Assembly (NCBI RefSeq): GCF_016545825.1
Contig: NC_052619.1
Span: forward strand, 29,179,803-29,243,802
DNA from: Eucalyptus grandis
Taxonomy: Eukaryota; Streptophyta; Magnoliopsida; Myrtales; Myrtaceae
DNA length: 64,000 nt
Direction of reading: 5' to 3'
Within the stretch, counting starts at the first letter, position 1, and the number at the start of each line of letters is the position of its first letter. Shown here in pieces: positions 37,220 to 47,879 of this stretch. A program made the translations under genes and the position numbers. The notes beneath the pieces are model-generated. The model was given only the letters and a program-made list of their open reading frames with translations, ran no database searches and was not told where the DNA came from.

Positions 37220-40209
37220 AAATCCTTATGTCAAGGTTTGCCAAACCTATCACTGTTATTGCTCTTATAGACACAAGAGCAAGTTGTTCTATTTTGGATA
37301 CCAAAATTCTTCCTGAAGAATTCTGGACTCCTTACACCAGATACTTCAATTCTGCATCCGGAGATACTTTCTCCACAAATGTCAGAACCACTCCCGTAAC
37401 TGTTCAGTTTTTCCCACATTGCTCTATAACTGCAAAGATTTTTGGATCTAACATTCCCAATAAAGACTTGATTATTGGGTGGGACATCATAACTCAAATC
37501 TCCCAGCTTCGGATCATTCTTGGAAAAGGTCTTAGGTATAAAGATCAATTCTCACGAGTTTGTCAATATCCGGAGACTCTTTTCCATTCAAATGAGTCTA
37601 TTAGATCCGATTATGCAAAAGTTATTAGAATCCTGCTCAGAATCCCATTCGGAATTTACTCAAAAGTGCTCTCATCCTTTATGGAAAAACCCCGACTTTT
37701 TGTTCACCTTCCTTTCAAGAAAAATGAAGACATAAACCCAACTAAGGCGAGCCACGTGGGAATGAAGCCAGAACGTTTGGTTCTAGCTCAAAGGGAGTGC
37801 TCGGAACTTTTGCAACAAGGCCTTATTGAAGTTTCTGACTCACAATGGGCTTGTGAAGCCTTTTATGTCAATAAGCGTGCCGAGCAAAATAGAGGAAAAA
37901 TGAGATTGGTAATTAACTATCAACCTCTCAATCTTTTCCTCCAAGATGATAAATTCCCTTTGCCATCCAGAGATTCACTCTTTAGTGGTCTCACCAAAGC
38001 CCACATCTATTCCAAATTCGACCTCAAAGCCGGATTTTGGCAATTGGGCATCCATCCTGAAGACAGATCCAAAACAGGATTCTGTATTCCAAACCAGCAC
38101 TTCCAATGGAAAGTTCTTCCTTTTGGCTTAAAGGTAGCACCATCCCTTTTCCAAAAGGCCATGTGTCGTATCTTCCAACCAATTCTATCAAGTGTAGCTA
38201 TATACATTGATGATATTCTGCTCTACAGTCCTGATGAGCAGTCACACTGTCAACTCCTTGAGCAGTTTGCAAAAATCGTGAAAAAGCATGGCATTATGCT
38301 CTCTCAAAGGAAGATGAATATTGCCCAAACAGAAATCGAATTTCTTGATATGCACCTTAACAAAGGAACATACTACCCAGGGCCACATATTGCTCAAGAA
38401 TTATTAAAGTTTCCTCAGGATAACTTTACAAAAAAGCAAGTCCAGCAATTTCTTGGGATAATTGATTATCTCAGAGACTTTGTCCCAAATATTGCAAAAC
38501 TCCTGATCCCTTTACAGTCTATGCTGAAGAAGAATTCCCCACCTTGGGGAAAAACTCAGACTAAAGCAGTTGCTGAACTCAAAGAGATTATGCAGAATCT
38601 CCCACCATTACAAATACCATCAACAGGTAAAAGAATTCTCCAAACTGACGCCAGTGATGAATATTGGGCAGCTGTTCTTTTTGAAGAAATTGATGGTAAT
38701 AGACTCCTTTGTGCTCATAAAAGTGGAAATTTTTCCCAAGCTGAAATGCATTACCATTCCACTTTCAAAGAAATCTTAGCAGTTAAAAAAGGAATCAAAA
38801 AATTTGAGTTTAATCTCATCGGCCACCACTTCCTAGTAGAATTAGACATGGCATCTTTTCCTCGGATGACCAAGTTTAAACATAAACAGATTCCAAATTC
38901 TCAACTACTTCGGTGGGCTAAATGGTTTTCAAAATACTCCTTTGAAACCAAGCATATTCCTGGAAAAAAGAATGTACTTGCTGACTTCTTATCAAGGCCA
39001 AAAGCACCAGCCGAGATCAACATGTACATCAAAAGGCCTGCTTTCCATATGCTCAACTATGGAGTAAAATACAAAATCGAGAACATCAAAGATTCACAAA
39101 GCTGGAAATATCCCCAGGAGATTATTCAGCAAATCCAGAACGACAGCCTTGCTGAGAACTTGGAGAACCTCATGTGGCAAAGCCACACAGACCTATTCAG
39201 ATTCAATGGAGGTTCGATTCTTTATCCTTTCGGGTTAAATATGAATTATCCATTCATTCATCCTCTTATCTGGAAGGAAGATGATTTTCCTGAACAACTC
39301 AAAACGTTATTATGGTACTTGACCAATAAGTACCTGATAGCTTTTGAAATCCCAACCAAAAGATTCGTTGCTAACCTCACAAGGATATTTCTGCTCGGAA
39401 GAAACATTGAAAAAGAATGTGATAGAAATCTTTTAGAATTTCTAAATTGGTTCTATCATCCTACATGTTGGAGACAAGATCTAGAAAAAGAACTTAGATC
39501 GATGACGCCAAACCCTGAAGTCCATACCATCCTGTTTTTTCGACGTCCTTGGAATTTTTGCAGAAATAATGGTAGTATTCTCGATACACCACTAGAAATA
39601 GGAACCATATCCTATAAACCTAACTTGAACAGCCGTGAAGCCCGGATTTACAAATCTTATCCCAGATTTGTTCGACTGTGCGAAAATGAATATCGAGAAC
39701 TCCAGAGAATCCTGTGCCAGGAAAACAAGACCATTCCCGAAGATGTTTGGAATAATGCACCTACTACATGGGATCATTATGACCTAGCACCAGAAGATAA
39801 GGAAGCACTCGGACAATACAGACAAGCCTCATCGTCCCAAGAGCCTGAATTGACAAGCGAAGATGACATTGTCCAGTCCACCCAGGACCCCTATGCACGC
39901 TTTGGAGGACCTCTGTCCCAGGATCCCTATGAACAATTTCAAAGCATGGACACATCCTTCTATGCAGAGCCATCCAATTGGCCTCAGCCAAGAATGCTTG
40001 ACCCACAAGAAGATGAACATACAAACTGGGCTGAAGAAGAAGCATCACATTGGGCTCATGAACAGGCATCCTCATCAAGAAGGCTGAATCAAATCCTCTC
40101 ACCTGAAGACCTTGAAGCCCTTGAACGGAAATACGAGGCACATCTCCTAGAAGACAGCTTGGATGACTCAGTTTGTAGCTACAATGCTCGTGATGGACGG
40201 GACCGTTGA
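37198..40209 (+). pseudogene. Caulimovirid protease, reverse transcriptase and RNase H region
   Basis: A long open frame of about 1003 codons with no ATG at its beginning; it would be reached by a frame change from the coat frame or by fusion. Numbering is from 37198. The aspartic-protease site near residues 25-28 reads D-T-R-A, so the conserved glycine after D-T is lost. The RT spans roughly 180-420, with FDLKAGFWQLGIHPEDRSK, the catalytic Y-I-D-D at 336-339 (38203-38214) and LPFGLKVAPSLFQKAM. The RNase H starts near 480 (TDASDEYWAAVLF, first Asp at 484) and runs to about 600 (KKNVLADFLSRP). A C-terminal part of about 400 residues ends in an acidic tail with two DPY repeats. The changed protease site makes it non-functional as a processed polyprotein. 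Confidence 0.85.
37210..37216 (+). promoter_or_regulatory. Candidate -1 frameshift heptamer before the coat stop
   Basis: C CCA AAG in the coat frame, immediately followed by TAA (37217-37219). It fits the X XXY YYZ pattern. A -1 slip would enter the protease-RT frame. It may also be coincidence next to a single-base indel. Confidence 0.35.
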
Positions 40210-40236
40210 GTCCGTACAAATTCACTGTAGCAAGTC

Positions 40237-40399
40237 ACTGTTCACTTTTACTGTAGCACTAGGCTAGGGAATGTACTGTTCACAGTACAGTTACTGTTCA
40301 TAGTGTGCGAATAATTCCCTTTCGGTGCCCCTGTTTGTATCCGAACCCGTGAGCTTGGTCCCTGTGTGTGTCCTTGTGACCTCTTATTGCCTATATAAG
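40237..40399 (+). promoter_or_regulatory. Caulimovirid intergenic promoter, TATA at 40392
   Basis: TATATAAGG at 40392-40400 lies in the intergenic region, with the primer site about 320 bp further on. This is the usual position of the pregenomic RNA promoter. Upstream, ACTGTTCA occurs three times (40237, 40275, 40293), and GTACTG/CAGTAC forms a short inverted repeat (40273-40288). The repeats look like activator elements. Confidence 0.6.
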
Positions 40400-40714
40400 G
40401 CAAGGAGGGTGTAATGTTTTGGGCAAAGTCCCTTGAAGTAAAGTGTGTGCTTTGTGAGAATCTCTCCATGGCTTTCTAATTTTCTCTTCTTCTCCAGCCT
40501 GGTAGGATCCTTCAAGAAATGCAGCTTGGGTAGGTTAGAAACGTTTCCATCCTGGCATCTCTGAGTGTCTCTAGGCTTGGAACTAAAGGGTTGAGTGGTT
40601 TTCTGCTAAAAGGCTGTCCCTGAAGGGCTAGAACGAAGATGTTCGCCCACTGTGGGATGCATATCTGCAGGAAATTTACTCTCATTCCCTGGTTCTAAGT
40701 CTAGGTCCATTCTT

Positions 40715-40731
40715 TGGTATTAGAGCCATGG
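40715..40731 (+). other. Caulimovirid primer-binding site
   Basis: TGGTATTAGAGCCATGG matches the initiator-Met tRNA complement with a single C-to-T change. In caulimovirids this is where minus-strand DNA synthesis starts, so it marks the conventional zero point of the viral genome. Confidence 0.85.
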
Positions 40732-40803
40732 TTTCGTTTTTAATGTTATCCATTCCATGCGCTTGACAGGTGAATCTAGAGCTGAGAAGATTTCTTCACA
40801 TCA

Positions 40804-41636
40804 TGTCTACAGAACCATAAATCCTCGAAGCACCAGTCTCTCTTACACCTTCATCTTCATCTTCAACACCTCCAGAGTTTCATGTCTCTAATGCTTCTAA
40901 GATAGACTATCTTTATGAAGTCTCTCTTAGTGATGAAACAAAATTTCTGAAACCCGGCTACCCCTCATGAACCCTTATTCTGCTTTTGCCAAACCAACCA
41001 CATCATTCTCACCCATCCGCTCCATCCGCCAGCTTATTCACCAAACCCCAAAACAAGTAAAGGAGTATGTCCAGTCCTCCAAATTCGATCAACATCCTAT
41101 TCCTGCTACTAAAAAGGAATACTTTGTTACTCTCCAGATCCCTCTAGAATTTCCCCGACAATGGGCTCAACAGGGATACACTCATGTCCATTATGGAGCT
41201 GTTTGTCTTGCTCTAACTTTCCACGGCCGAAAAGGTTTGCCAGTTGTGGCAAGAATAGCATTGCTAGATACCAGGTTTTTGCAATACCAACATGCTTGCA
41301 TTGGTACTGTTCAAACTACTTTGAATGCAGGAACAGTCTTTGTCACTCTGTACCCCAACTTCAACATCGCCCTTTCAGATCCTCAGTTACTTTCTTTTAT
41401 GAAAGTCCAAATTCAACTTACTGGAGCCCCCCAAACTGCTGACTCTGTAGCTGCAACCTTACATTACCAGATGGTTTATCGAGTGCAAAACCATGCACTT
41501 GACCTCAACTTCAACAATGGTAATGAAGACGCCTTGTTCATTTCTATGCAAAATGACCAGGCATCATGTATCCATGTTCCTAGACAGATTCCAAAGGATA
41601 CGTTGGCCAAACTTCTTCCGGAGACTTGGATAACCC
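40804..41636 (+). pseudogene. Caulimovirid movement protein, 5' part, broken and truncated
   Basis: A probable start at 40804 is followed by a stop at codon 6. The frame then reads PSSSSSTPPEFHVSNAS and SKIDYLYEVSLSDE before shifting near 40960 into the open frame that begins MNPYSAFAKP (40967). That frame has the pattern of the 30K-type movement proteins that enlarge plasmodesmata: HYGAVCLALTFHGRKGLP followed by ALLDTRF, with the conserved Asp at residue 101 counted from 40967. The virus sequence ends at about 41636. The final residues of the open frame, to 41662, come from the copia LTR. Confidence 0.75.
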
Positions 41637-41713
41637 GGGCTTCGTCTTCCGCATTGATTTAAGGGTTCGATTTAGTGTCGAATCCGTTTTTCTGGGATCT
41701 GTTATTCCCAACA
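41637..41713 (+). repeat. Last 77 bp of the 3' LTR of copia element 2
   Basis: It aligns without gaps to 15783-15859 with five mismatches and is followed by the target duplication GAAGG (41714-41718). The remaining 343 bp of this LTR are missing. Confidence 0.85.
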
Positions 41714-41718
41714 GAAGG

Positions 41719-42240
41719 AATCAACGCTCTCACGACACAAGTCTTCTTATGCATATAATAAATTGGTTAAAGAGCTCAACTTTCTAGGGGATGGTTGTTC
41801 TGGTCAAGAAAAATGAGAGCTTGCTAAGAGCATTGTGGTGAAGCATACTTACTACTTTTTTTTTTTTTTCAAATCTTTAGAGTATTCATTGGAGATCTCA
41901 TGTTCACATGTCAACAATGCAAATGAGCCATGAATATTTCTGCATAGTTTCTGCAATGGATGCGTTGAGAGTGACATTAATTGAACTCCATTTCATGTAT
42001 GATGTGCTTCACACAAAAAGCGTGGGCAATACGTACCAAGTGGACCTCCATTTTCTGTTTCATAGCCTTCACTGAGTGAGCCATGGCTTTTGTCATTTTC
42101 TATTGTTTGAACAAGCATTGGTTCTTCAAACTCAATGTGGGAATTACTTATTTCCTTCCTTTTAGAAGAATTGGTGCTCATTTTCTCCGATTAGACTATT
42201 GCTGAAATCAAGTGCTACAATTCATTTCCAGAGATGACTT
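41719..42240 (+). pseudogene. DUF4220-like pseudogene copy 3, second part
   Basis: It continues the gene broken at 15434. The sequence begins AATCAACGCTCTCACG, as in copy 6 (50608). It keeps the 'YNKLVKEL'-type segment, then the FFQ(I/V)F...DLMF and final membrane-span blocks seen in copy 2, but with stops and frame changes throughout. Its end (about 42240) is followed by the same foreign tail as copy 2. Confidence 0.65.
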
Positions 42241-42960
42241 GAGGAAGACTTGATTCACCACATGTGAAGCAAAGCCTAATGCCATCGTGTGGGAATCCCA
42301 CAAAGAATCGGGGTTGTATTCCGATAAGGGACGAACAATAACGCAAGCATTGGACGCAACGGATACTGTGGAAGAGCCATGGAGCTACTTGGGCGGGTCG
42401 GACAACGTGGTAAGGATATTAGATCACAAAAAACCACCAAGGGAGCGCACTGAACATGTCCGGAATTCACTGAAGGCGCTGCTATTTGTTCGCTGAAACA
42501 CCGAGAAACCTGCAAAGAGAGATTTACACATAGCGGTGACACAATGGGTGTTGGCCAAGCGCGACGGAGGGTCTGCAGGGAGTGCTGGAGATGTTCGGGC
42601 GGCAAGGCAGTGGCGTTGATTCAATAGGATTGGCAAGGCTGCAGTTTCACTCAACGAACGTCTGGGACTATAGATCTCATTGGTGTGGCCTTTATTGCTC
42701 GTTGGGAGACTGAGGATATTTCGGAAAGCTGTCGGAAAGCTGTTCTCCTAGTACACCTGGAAGAGCCGCGATCGTGGCTGGACCAGTGCCGGTGGAAGGT
42801 TGAGGAAGTCTGGGCAGTGACGAAGGCTTGGCGTGAGATGCGGCAATAGTGTTGCAGCAGCAGTAGGTTTGGCAAGCAAATATTGTGGAAACTGAATTGT
42901 GAATATTGCCCGAAGGATCTGATCAGTTGTTCTAGTTGTTCTGGACAATATACATCAGAC
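42241..42960 (+). other. Unidentified tail after copy 3, homologous to 12637-13380
   Basis: It shares GATAAGGGACGAACAATAA, AAAAAACCACCAAGGGAGCG and GTGGAAGGTTGAGGAAGTC-type stretches with the tail of copy 2, with many small differences. No protein was recognised. It ends in the conserved 3' flank of the unit. Confidence 0.45.
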
Positions 42961-43985
42961 GAAAACATGCTTAAATTTTGAGTCCAACGAAAGGACTTTT
43001 TTCTACCAAATAGACATCTTGAATATCTCAAATTGTACTATTTCCTTTTGGATAAGCAATGATAAACAGAATGTAATTACTTCTAAACTTAATAGTTTCC
43101 TCTTGAATGATTTACCTCAACTGATAATATGAGTTGAATTTCAATTAACTTACGTATCGCGAACTGAGGAAGCTGTCCGTTATAAAATTGGCTGTCATTA
43201 GCTGGATTTGATGAACAAAGAACCGTGAAAGATAAAGCATTCTTTCAAGGAATCCTCGAAGTTTGGTTTGGGAGTTCTCTGCCTCTTCTTGATGTCAGGC
43301 CCATTAGGGTCAATCAATGGACAAACCTCCTGGTGCCATTTTTGTTGCTCTACGAACTCATGACACTCTTTGAAATTCTAAATGATAAAACATCAACATA
43401 ACTAAAAGTGATAAACATTTCTAAACACGAGATACTTTTCTTTCGTCATTTAATACCATCATTTAATACATAAGATATCTTAATTGTGTTCATTGATTTT
43501 TCCTCTTTATATTTTATTGTAAAGTAAAGAATCATCTCAAGTGTTAAATTGTATTACGAGTTTGGGCCACATACGAAATCCTAAACTCAAAATCAGGGGT
43601 GCCCCTGTAATCCAAACCAAAATACCGGTCTGGTTTTTGTTGGAGATAGTCATCCAAGTTTGAACAAGACAGAGAAATCTGAGAAAAAGCTTCACCGGAA
43701 CCCAGTCACTACAGGACAAAATAAGGGGCACACATGTTTTATAAATGTCTATATTTATTTTATGAGCGGTAGAGAAGTCTTTGTCGGTCAGAGAAAGGGC
43801 AAAAAAAAAAAAAGGTTTTTGCTTTTATTCCTCTCTCTTGCTCTTGCTGAAGTCGCCCGGCGGAGCAAGGACAGAAAGGGCACGCACGGTGACGCCCTCT
43901 GCGATCGAACGAAGGAGCTTTGAACGCCGTAGATTTTGTGCTGGGAATTTTACATCTAATTGAGTTCTTTATTTTTAAATACTGT
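42961..43985 (+). promoter_or_regulatory. Spacer and upstream block of copy 4, TATA-like at 43740
   Basis: It contains the conserved upstream block with GGGGCACACATGTTT and TATAAATG at 43740-43747. No gene is seen. Confidence 0.45.
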
Positions 43986-44520
43986 GGATTTAGGCTTAAG
44001 TCTTTTGATGCATATAACCAACGGGTTAAAGAACTTAGCATTTTAGGGATAGACATTCCAATGAAGAAGAAGCAAAGCTTCTCAATAGCATTGTAGTGAA
44101 GCATGATTAATACATTTTTTCAAATCTTTAAGATGTTCATCAGAGATCTCATGTTAACATGTCAACAATGCGAAATGAGCCGTGAACATTTCAGCAAAAT
44201 TTTTTAGTGGATGCATTGAGGGTAATATTATTCAAACTTCATTTCATGTATAAGGTGCTCCACCCAAAAGCATGACAATACTTTTCAAATAGAATTGTGT
44301 TTTTTACTTTGCAGCCTTCATTGATTGAGTGATGGCTTTCATCTTGTTTGATCGATTGAACAAGCATGGTACCTCAATCTCAATGTGGAAATTACCTATT
44401 TCCTTATTTTTGGAAGGATTGCTCTTGATGTGATATCTCTATTCATGCTCATTTTCTCCTATTGACTATTGCTAGAATCAAATGCTACAATTCATTTTCA
44501 CAAATGACTTGAGGAAGCCT
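43986..44520 (+). pseudogene. DUF4220-like pseudogene copy 4, 5' half deleted
   Basis: The upstream block runs directly into the middle of the gene (a KSFDAYNQRVKELSILGIDI-like reading at 43998). The first membrane segments are therefore missing. The second half, with the ISLFMLIFSY-like last span, is recognisable by comparison with copy 2 at 12223-12636, but stops and frame changes are frequent. Confidence 0.6.
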
Positions 44521-46130
44521 TGATTCACACCATGCGAAGCAAAGCCTAACACCGATGTTACTTACGCGGCTTTATATATCCCATTAATATTTCAAAGATG
44601 GTCAGAATCCATCTCTACTTGCAACTTTTTATCTGAGTGTTTTCGAGAGCTCAAAAATGATGTATAAATGTGATGGGCACTGAGGCATGATCCCTTTTTC
44701 TAATATCTGTTGTTTTCCGTTCCATATGGCTTAGAATATTAACTCACGAAAATTTAGGAGATGGCCGTACTCTATGTTAGTCCGACGAATAGAGAGTGGA
44801 TGATTGCGAATATGGAGTACGAACTCTAGGCGTAACAGCTTTTGCCAGGGAGGGATGGTGTGGAGGAGAAAGATCCGACGGGTTGATGCCAAGGAACTGC
44901 CACTTTTGTTTTTTAATATTCTTTCCTTATTTATTATTATGCTTTCAGCTTTATTTCCCTTTTTATTTGATAATGAAGTAATAAAAGAGAAGAAAATGGA
45001 GATTGAAAGGGGAGAGAGGAAAGCATTGCGTCGGACCTTCTCTCCCTTTCTTTTCCATCATCGACATATGACATTAACGACTCGTCTCGACAAGCAGAGC
45101 GGAACATAGCAGAGCGATTTGTGAAAAGCCACCAGGAGAATGACTTTACTTCTGAACTTCTTAGTCTCTTTGTGGACGATCTATCTTTTATCGAGCGGAG
45201 GAGATGAGTGGAATCTAAGTGAATTTGCAAATCACAAACTCAGAAATCTCAACGTTTGGAAACTGGTCGCTTAGCTAGAGGAGAATTCTACAAGGGATAG
45301 AGATCAACAAGAGACCACAATCGGCGAATAGAAAACTAAAATTGCTCATTCACACTCACTCACAAGTGTATCCCGATCTCTGATCTCTTAGTCTCGAACA
45401 CCCGATCTTGCTTGCAAACATCCATTCTTGTTTCACACCCATAATAGCCTCCAGACTTCGGTGTTTCACTCCAGACATCCGCCCCGTGATTTAGAAAGAC
45501 CAAAAATGCCTCTTTCAGGCATTCCGATATATTTTGCTCGCTATGGATGTCCTTGAGTCAAATCAAGTAGGTTCCAGACCAAACCGGGTCTAACTTCGTG
45601 CTATTAACGGCAGCAGACTTTGCTCTTGCTGGAGGTTAGTCTCAGTCATTCCTTGCAACTGCCGACCTTAACTTATCCATGTCAAATGTTGAATGTTTCT
45701 TCTTTGAGTATATATGTAATAAAATTCTAAGAAGGTACGATCATAAAGTACTGGGAGGTATTGTGTCCACCATATGTTCTAAAATAGGATTTCTACTTAT
45801 TTCAAAACAGGCCTCGATTTGAGTACTTATTCCTAGAATATTCACGTTAGAGGGGCACGTGTTAAAGCTTCCTCAGGAGAGGATTGTGCAACAGCAAAAA
45901 GAAGCGATTAGAGAGCTACGATCGCCATATTAATGTGCCATTTCTTCTAACTCAATGTGTCAAGAGTACCTAGACGTCCGAACTAATAAGAAGCGTCCGC
46001 CCTAGGAGAAAACCCTTTGTCAATACAACTCTACATAACAAGTGAAATCCTCCAGACAAGTAGGCATCAGAGAAGGAATCTAATGTCTCTTTTGTTGTCA
46101 AGGTGATAAGCGTCGGAGTTAGCGTCTAGG
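44521..46130. other. Intergenic sequence between copies 4 and 5
   Basis: No gene seen. The part at 44820-44995 resembles 48880-49010, and 45090-45190 resembles 49150-49260, so parts belong to the repeating unit. The part at 45850-46125 resembles 50950-51180 and 53880-53960. Confidence 0.4.
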
Positions 46131-47713
46131 GAAATTATCCACAAGGTCCTATACCTATTATATGGTAACTAATTTAATTCTAAATTTTTTAATTTTATCA
46201 ATTTAATTCTAAATCTTTTGACAATTTTTCAATATCATCATTTCAACTAATTTTAATTGGAAATTGCCGACATGATGATATAGTTAGTATCGGTTGACCT
46301 TCATGGCGGGGCTGACATCAATATACACTAACTTGATGATTATTTAAAATTTTTTAATTTTTTAATTTTCTTTCCTTTTTCTTTTTCCTTGCTAGTCACC
46401 GAGGCCTCGCAAAGGTCATGGCCAAAGTTGAGGGCATCTAGGCGAGGCCGCGACACCCTCACCTCACCGAAATTAGGTGAGCCTCTACGGCCATCTCTAA
46501 GGCCTCGGTGACTAGCAGAGGGAAGTATGAAAAAAAGGAGTGCTAGACATCGGAGTGCCAAAACTTAGCATTAGGGGATACTTAAGTGCCAAAAGTTAGG
46601 AAAGTGATACTTAAGTGCTAAAATCGGAATAAAATGGATCATTTAAGTGCTAACGGTGAGAAAATCCTACCAAAATACTGATGTGGCGATTTTCCGACGA
46701 TGTATGTGCAAAACAACATCGTTTTGCACGCTAATGTGACTAGATAAATGCAAAGACAACATCGTTTTGTTGTTGATGTGGTGAATATTTAATATAAAAT
46801 TAATTGAATTTAATTTAAAACTAAATTTATTTATAACATTTATTTATTTATTTATTTGAAAAGGGATGGAGGAAGAGGACGGGCCGAGGATTGAGCCCTC
46901 GCCGCCATTGTCGAGAAGGGCTGGCAATTAGTGGGGAGGGTGGGCTGAGGTCTCTGGGCCTTGGCCAAGAGTTGGTGACCTCGACCGACTGGCAACAAGG
47001 GCCCGTGAGCCCTCACCGCCCGACCGGTGACCTCGAATGACCCTCCCCCTACCATTGCTAGCCCCTCCCGGCAATGGTGAGGAGGCAAGAACGATGAGGG
47101 CTTAGCCTTTATTTGCCTTCTTCCTCCTTCCCTTTTTTTTTTTTTTTTAACAAAATATATATTTTTAAAAAAAAATTAACTAATTTTTTATAATTTAAAT
47201 TTAATTAAATTTTATATTAAAATTCAAATCCATACCAAAATGACGTCATGTTTAGATTTCTTTGTTAAGTTAACTCTCTAGCGAGCCATGTAAACAAAAA
47301 AAAAAAATAATAAAAAAATTACCATATAAGATTTTCGATAGAGTTCGCCAAATGTGGCACTTAAGTGTCCCACTTTACAAAAAAAAAAATTATTGTCATA
47401 ACATTTGACACTTAAGTGTCTCTTCGTACCAAGTTTTGGCACTTGGGGAGTACTTTTTCTTGAAAAAAAAAGATAAAAGAAATAAAAGGAAAAAATAAAA
47501 AAGATACATAAAAAATTTTAAAAATGAAAAACTCACTCATGTAATGTGCCGCATAAAATACCTAGTGCTTATGTTAGTAATTTCCATCCAAAATTGACCG
47601 GATGGACTATATCGGAAAATCATCAAACGGTTTAAATCCAAATTGGCCAAATTGAATAGTTTAGAACTAAATCGGTTGTTGCACAATAGATATAGAGCTT
47701 TTTAACTATTTGT
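46131..47713. mobile_element. MITE-like element A with a nested element B
   Basis: The left end (AAATTATCCACAAGGTCC...CTATACCTATT) pairs with the right end read backwards (AAATAGTTAAAAAGCTCTAT...ATCTATT). Both continue as AT-rich inverted arms with 'TTTAATTCTAAA'-type runs and a 'CCGG...AAATT' core. The flanks TAGCGTCT (left) and TAGTGTCT (right) may be a degraded 8-9-bp duplication. The same flank appears uninterrupted at 53945-53960. Boundaries are uncertain by a few bases. Confidence 0.6.
46536..47455. mobile_element. MITE-like element B nested in element A
   Basis: The inverted ends share GTGCCAAAACTT and CACTTAAGTG(C/T), and the left arm repeats ACTTAAGTGCCAAAA several times. The core at 46860-47100 is GC-rich inside AT-rich arms. 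The arms resemble, but do not equal, those of the element at 32766-33651 (shared ACTTAAGTG motif), which suggests a related family. No clear target duplication was found. Confidence 0.5.
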
Positions 47714-47879
47714 AGTGTCTCTTCAATCATCACCACACCATCGATGATCTAAAACATCTCATCACGATCGCCTAATATAAACCTGTGATCATCAGTCCAC
47801 AAAACCTCGACACAGCCCAATTCCTTAGGTCCTACATCTCAATTAGCAAACTGTAGGTTAGGATCTCTATCTACAAGGA

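Larger units (their letters stand above)
35308..41636 (+). mobile_element. Endogenous caulimovirid (petuvirus/florendovirus-like), circularly permuted
   Basis: About 6.3 kb of pararetrovirus sequence with no LTRs and no integrase. The order along the + strand is end of movement/linker region, coat protein with CCHC knuckle, protease-RT-RNase H, intergenic promoter, initiator-Met primer site, movement protein start. In a circular viral genome the movement protein precedes the coat protein. This copy was therefore opened between the middle of the movement protein and the linker. The RT style, the single reading direction and the gene order suit the petuvirus/florendovirus group. Frame changes, stops and a mutated protease site show it is defective. 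The left boundary is uncertain within 35308-35420. Confidence 0.85.
15440..41713 (+). mobile_element. Ty1/copia LTR retrotransposon 2, host of nested insertions
   Basis: The termini are TG at 15440 and CCCAACA ending at 41713, flanked by the 5-bp duplication GAAGG (15435-15439 and 41714-41718). Joining the flanks restores the DUF4220 copy. The element's own sequence is 15440-22233, a short AT tract remnant at 35268-35307, and the last 77 bp of its 3' LTR at 41637-41713. The rest is nested sequence. The 77 bp shared by both LTRs differ at five positions, which points to an old insertion. Domain order is gag, protease, integrase, RT, RNase H. Confidence 0.85.

Noticed and set aside
35400..41636. 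Possibility that this block is a Ty3/gypsy element
   Set aside because: No LTRs and no integrase after RNase H. There is instead a movement-protein-like frame and a virus-type primer site and promoter order.
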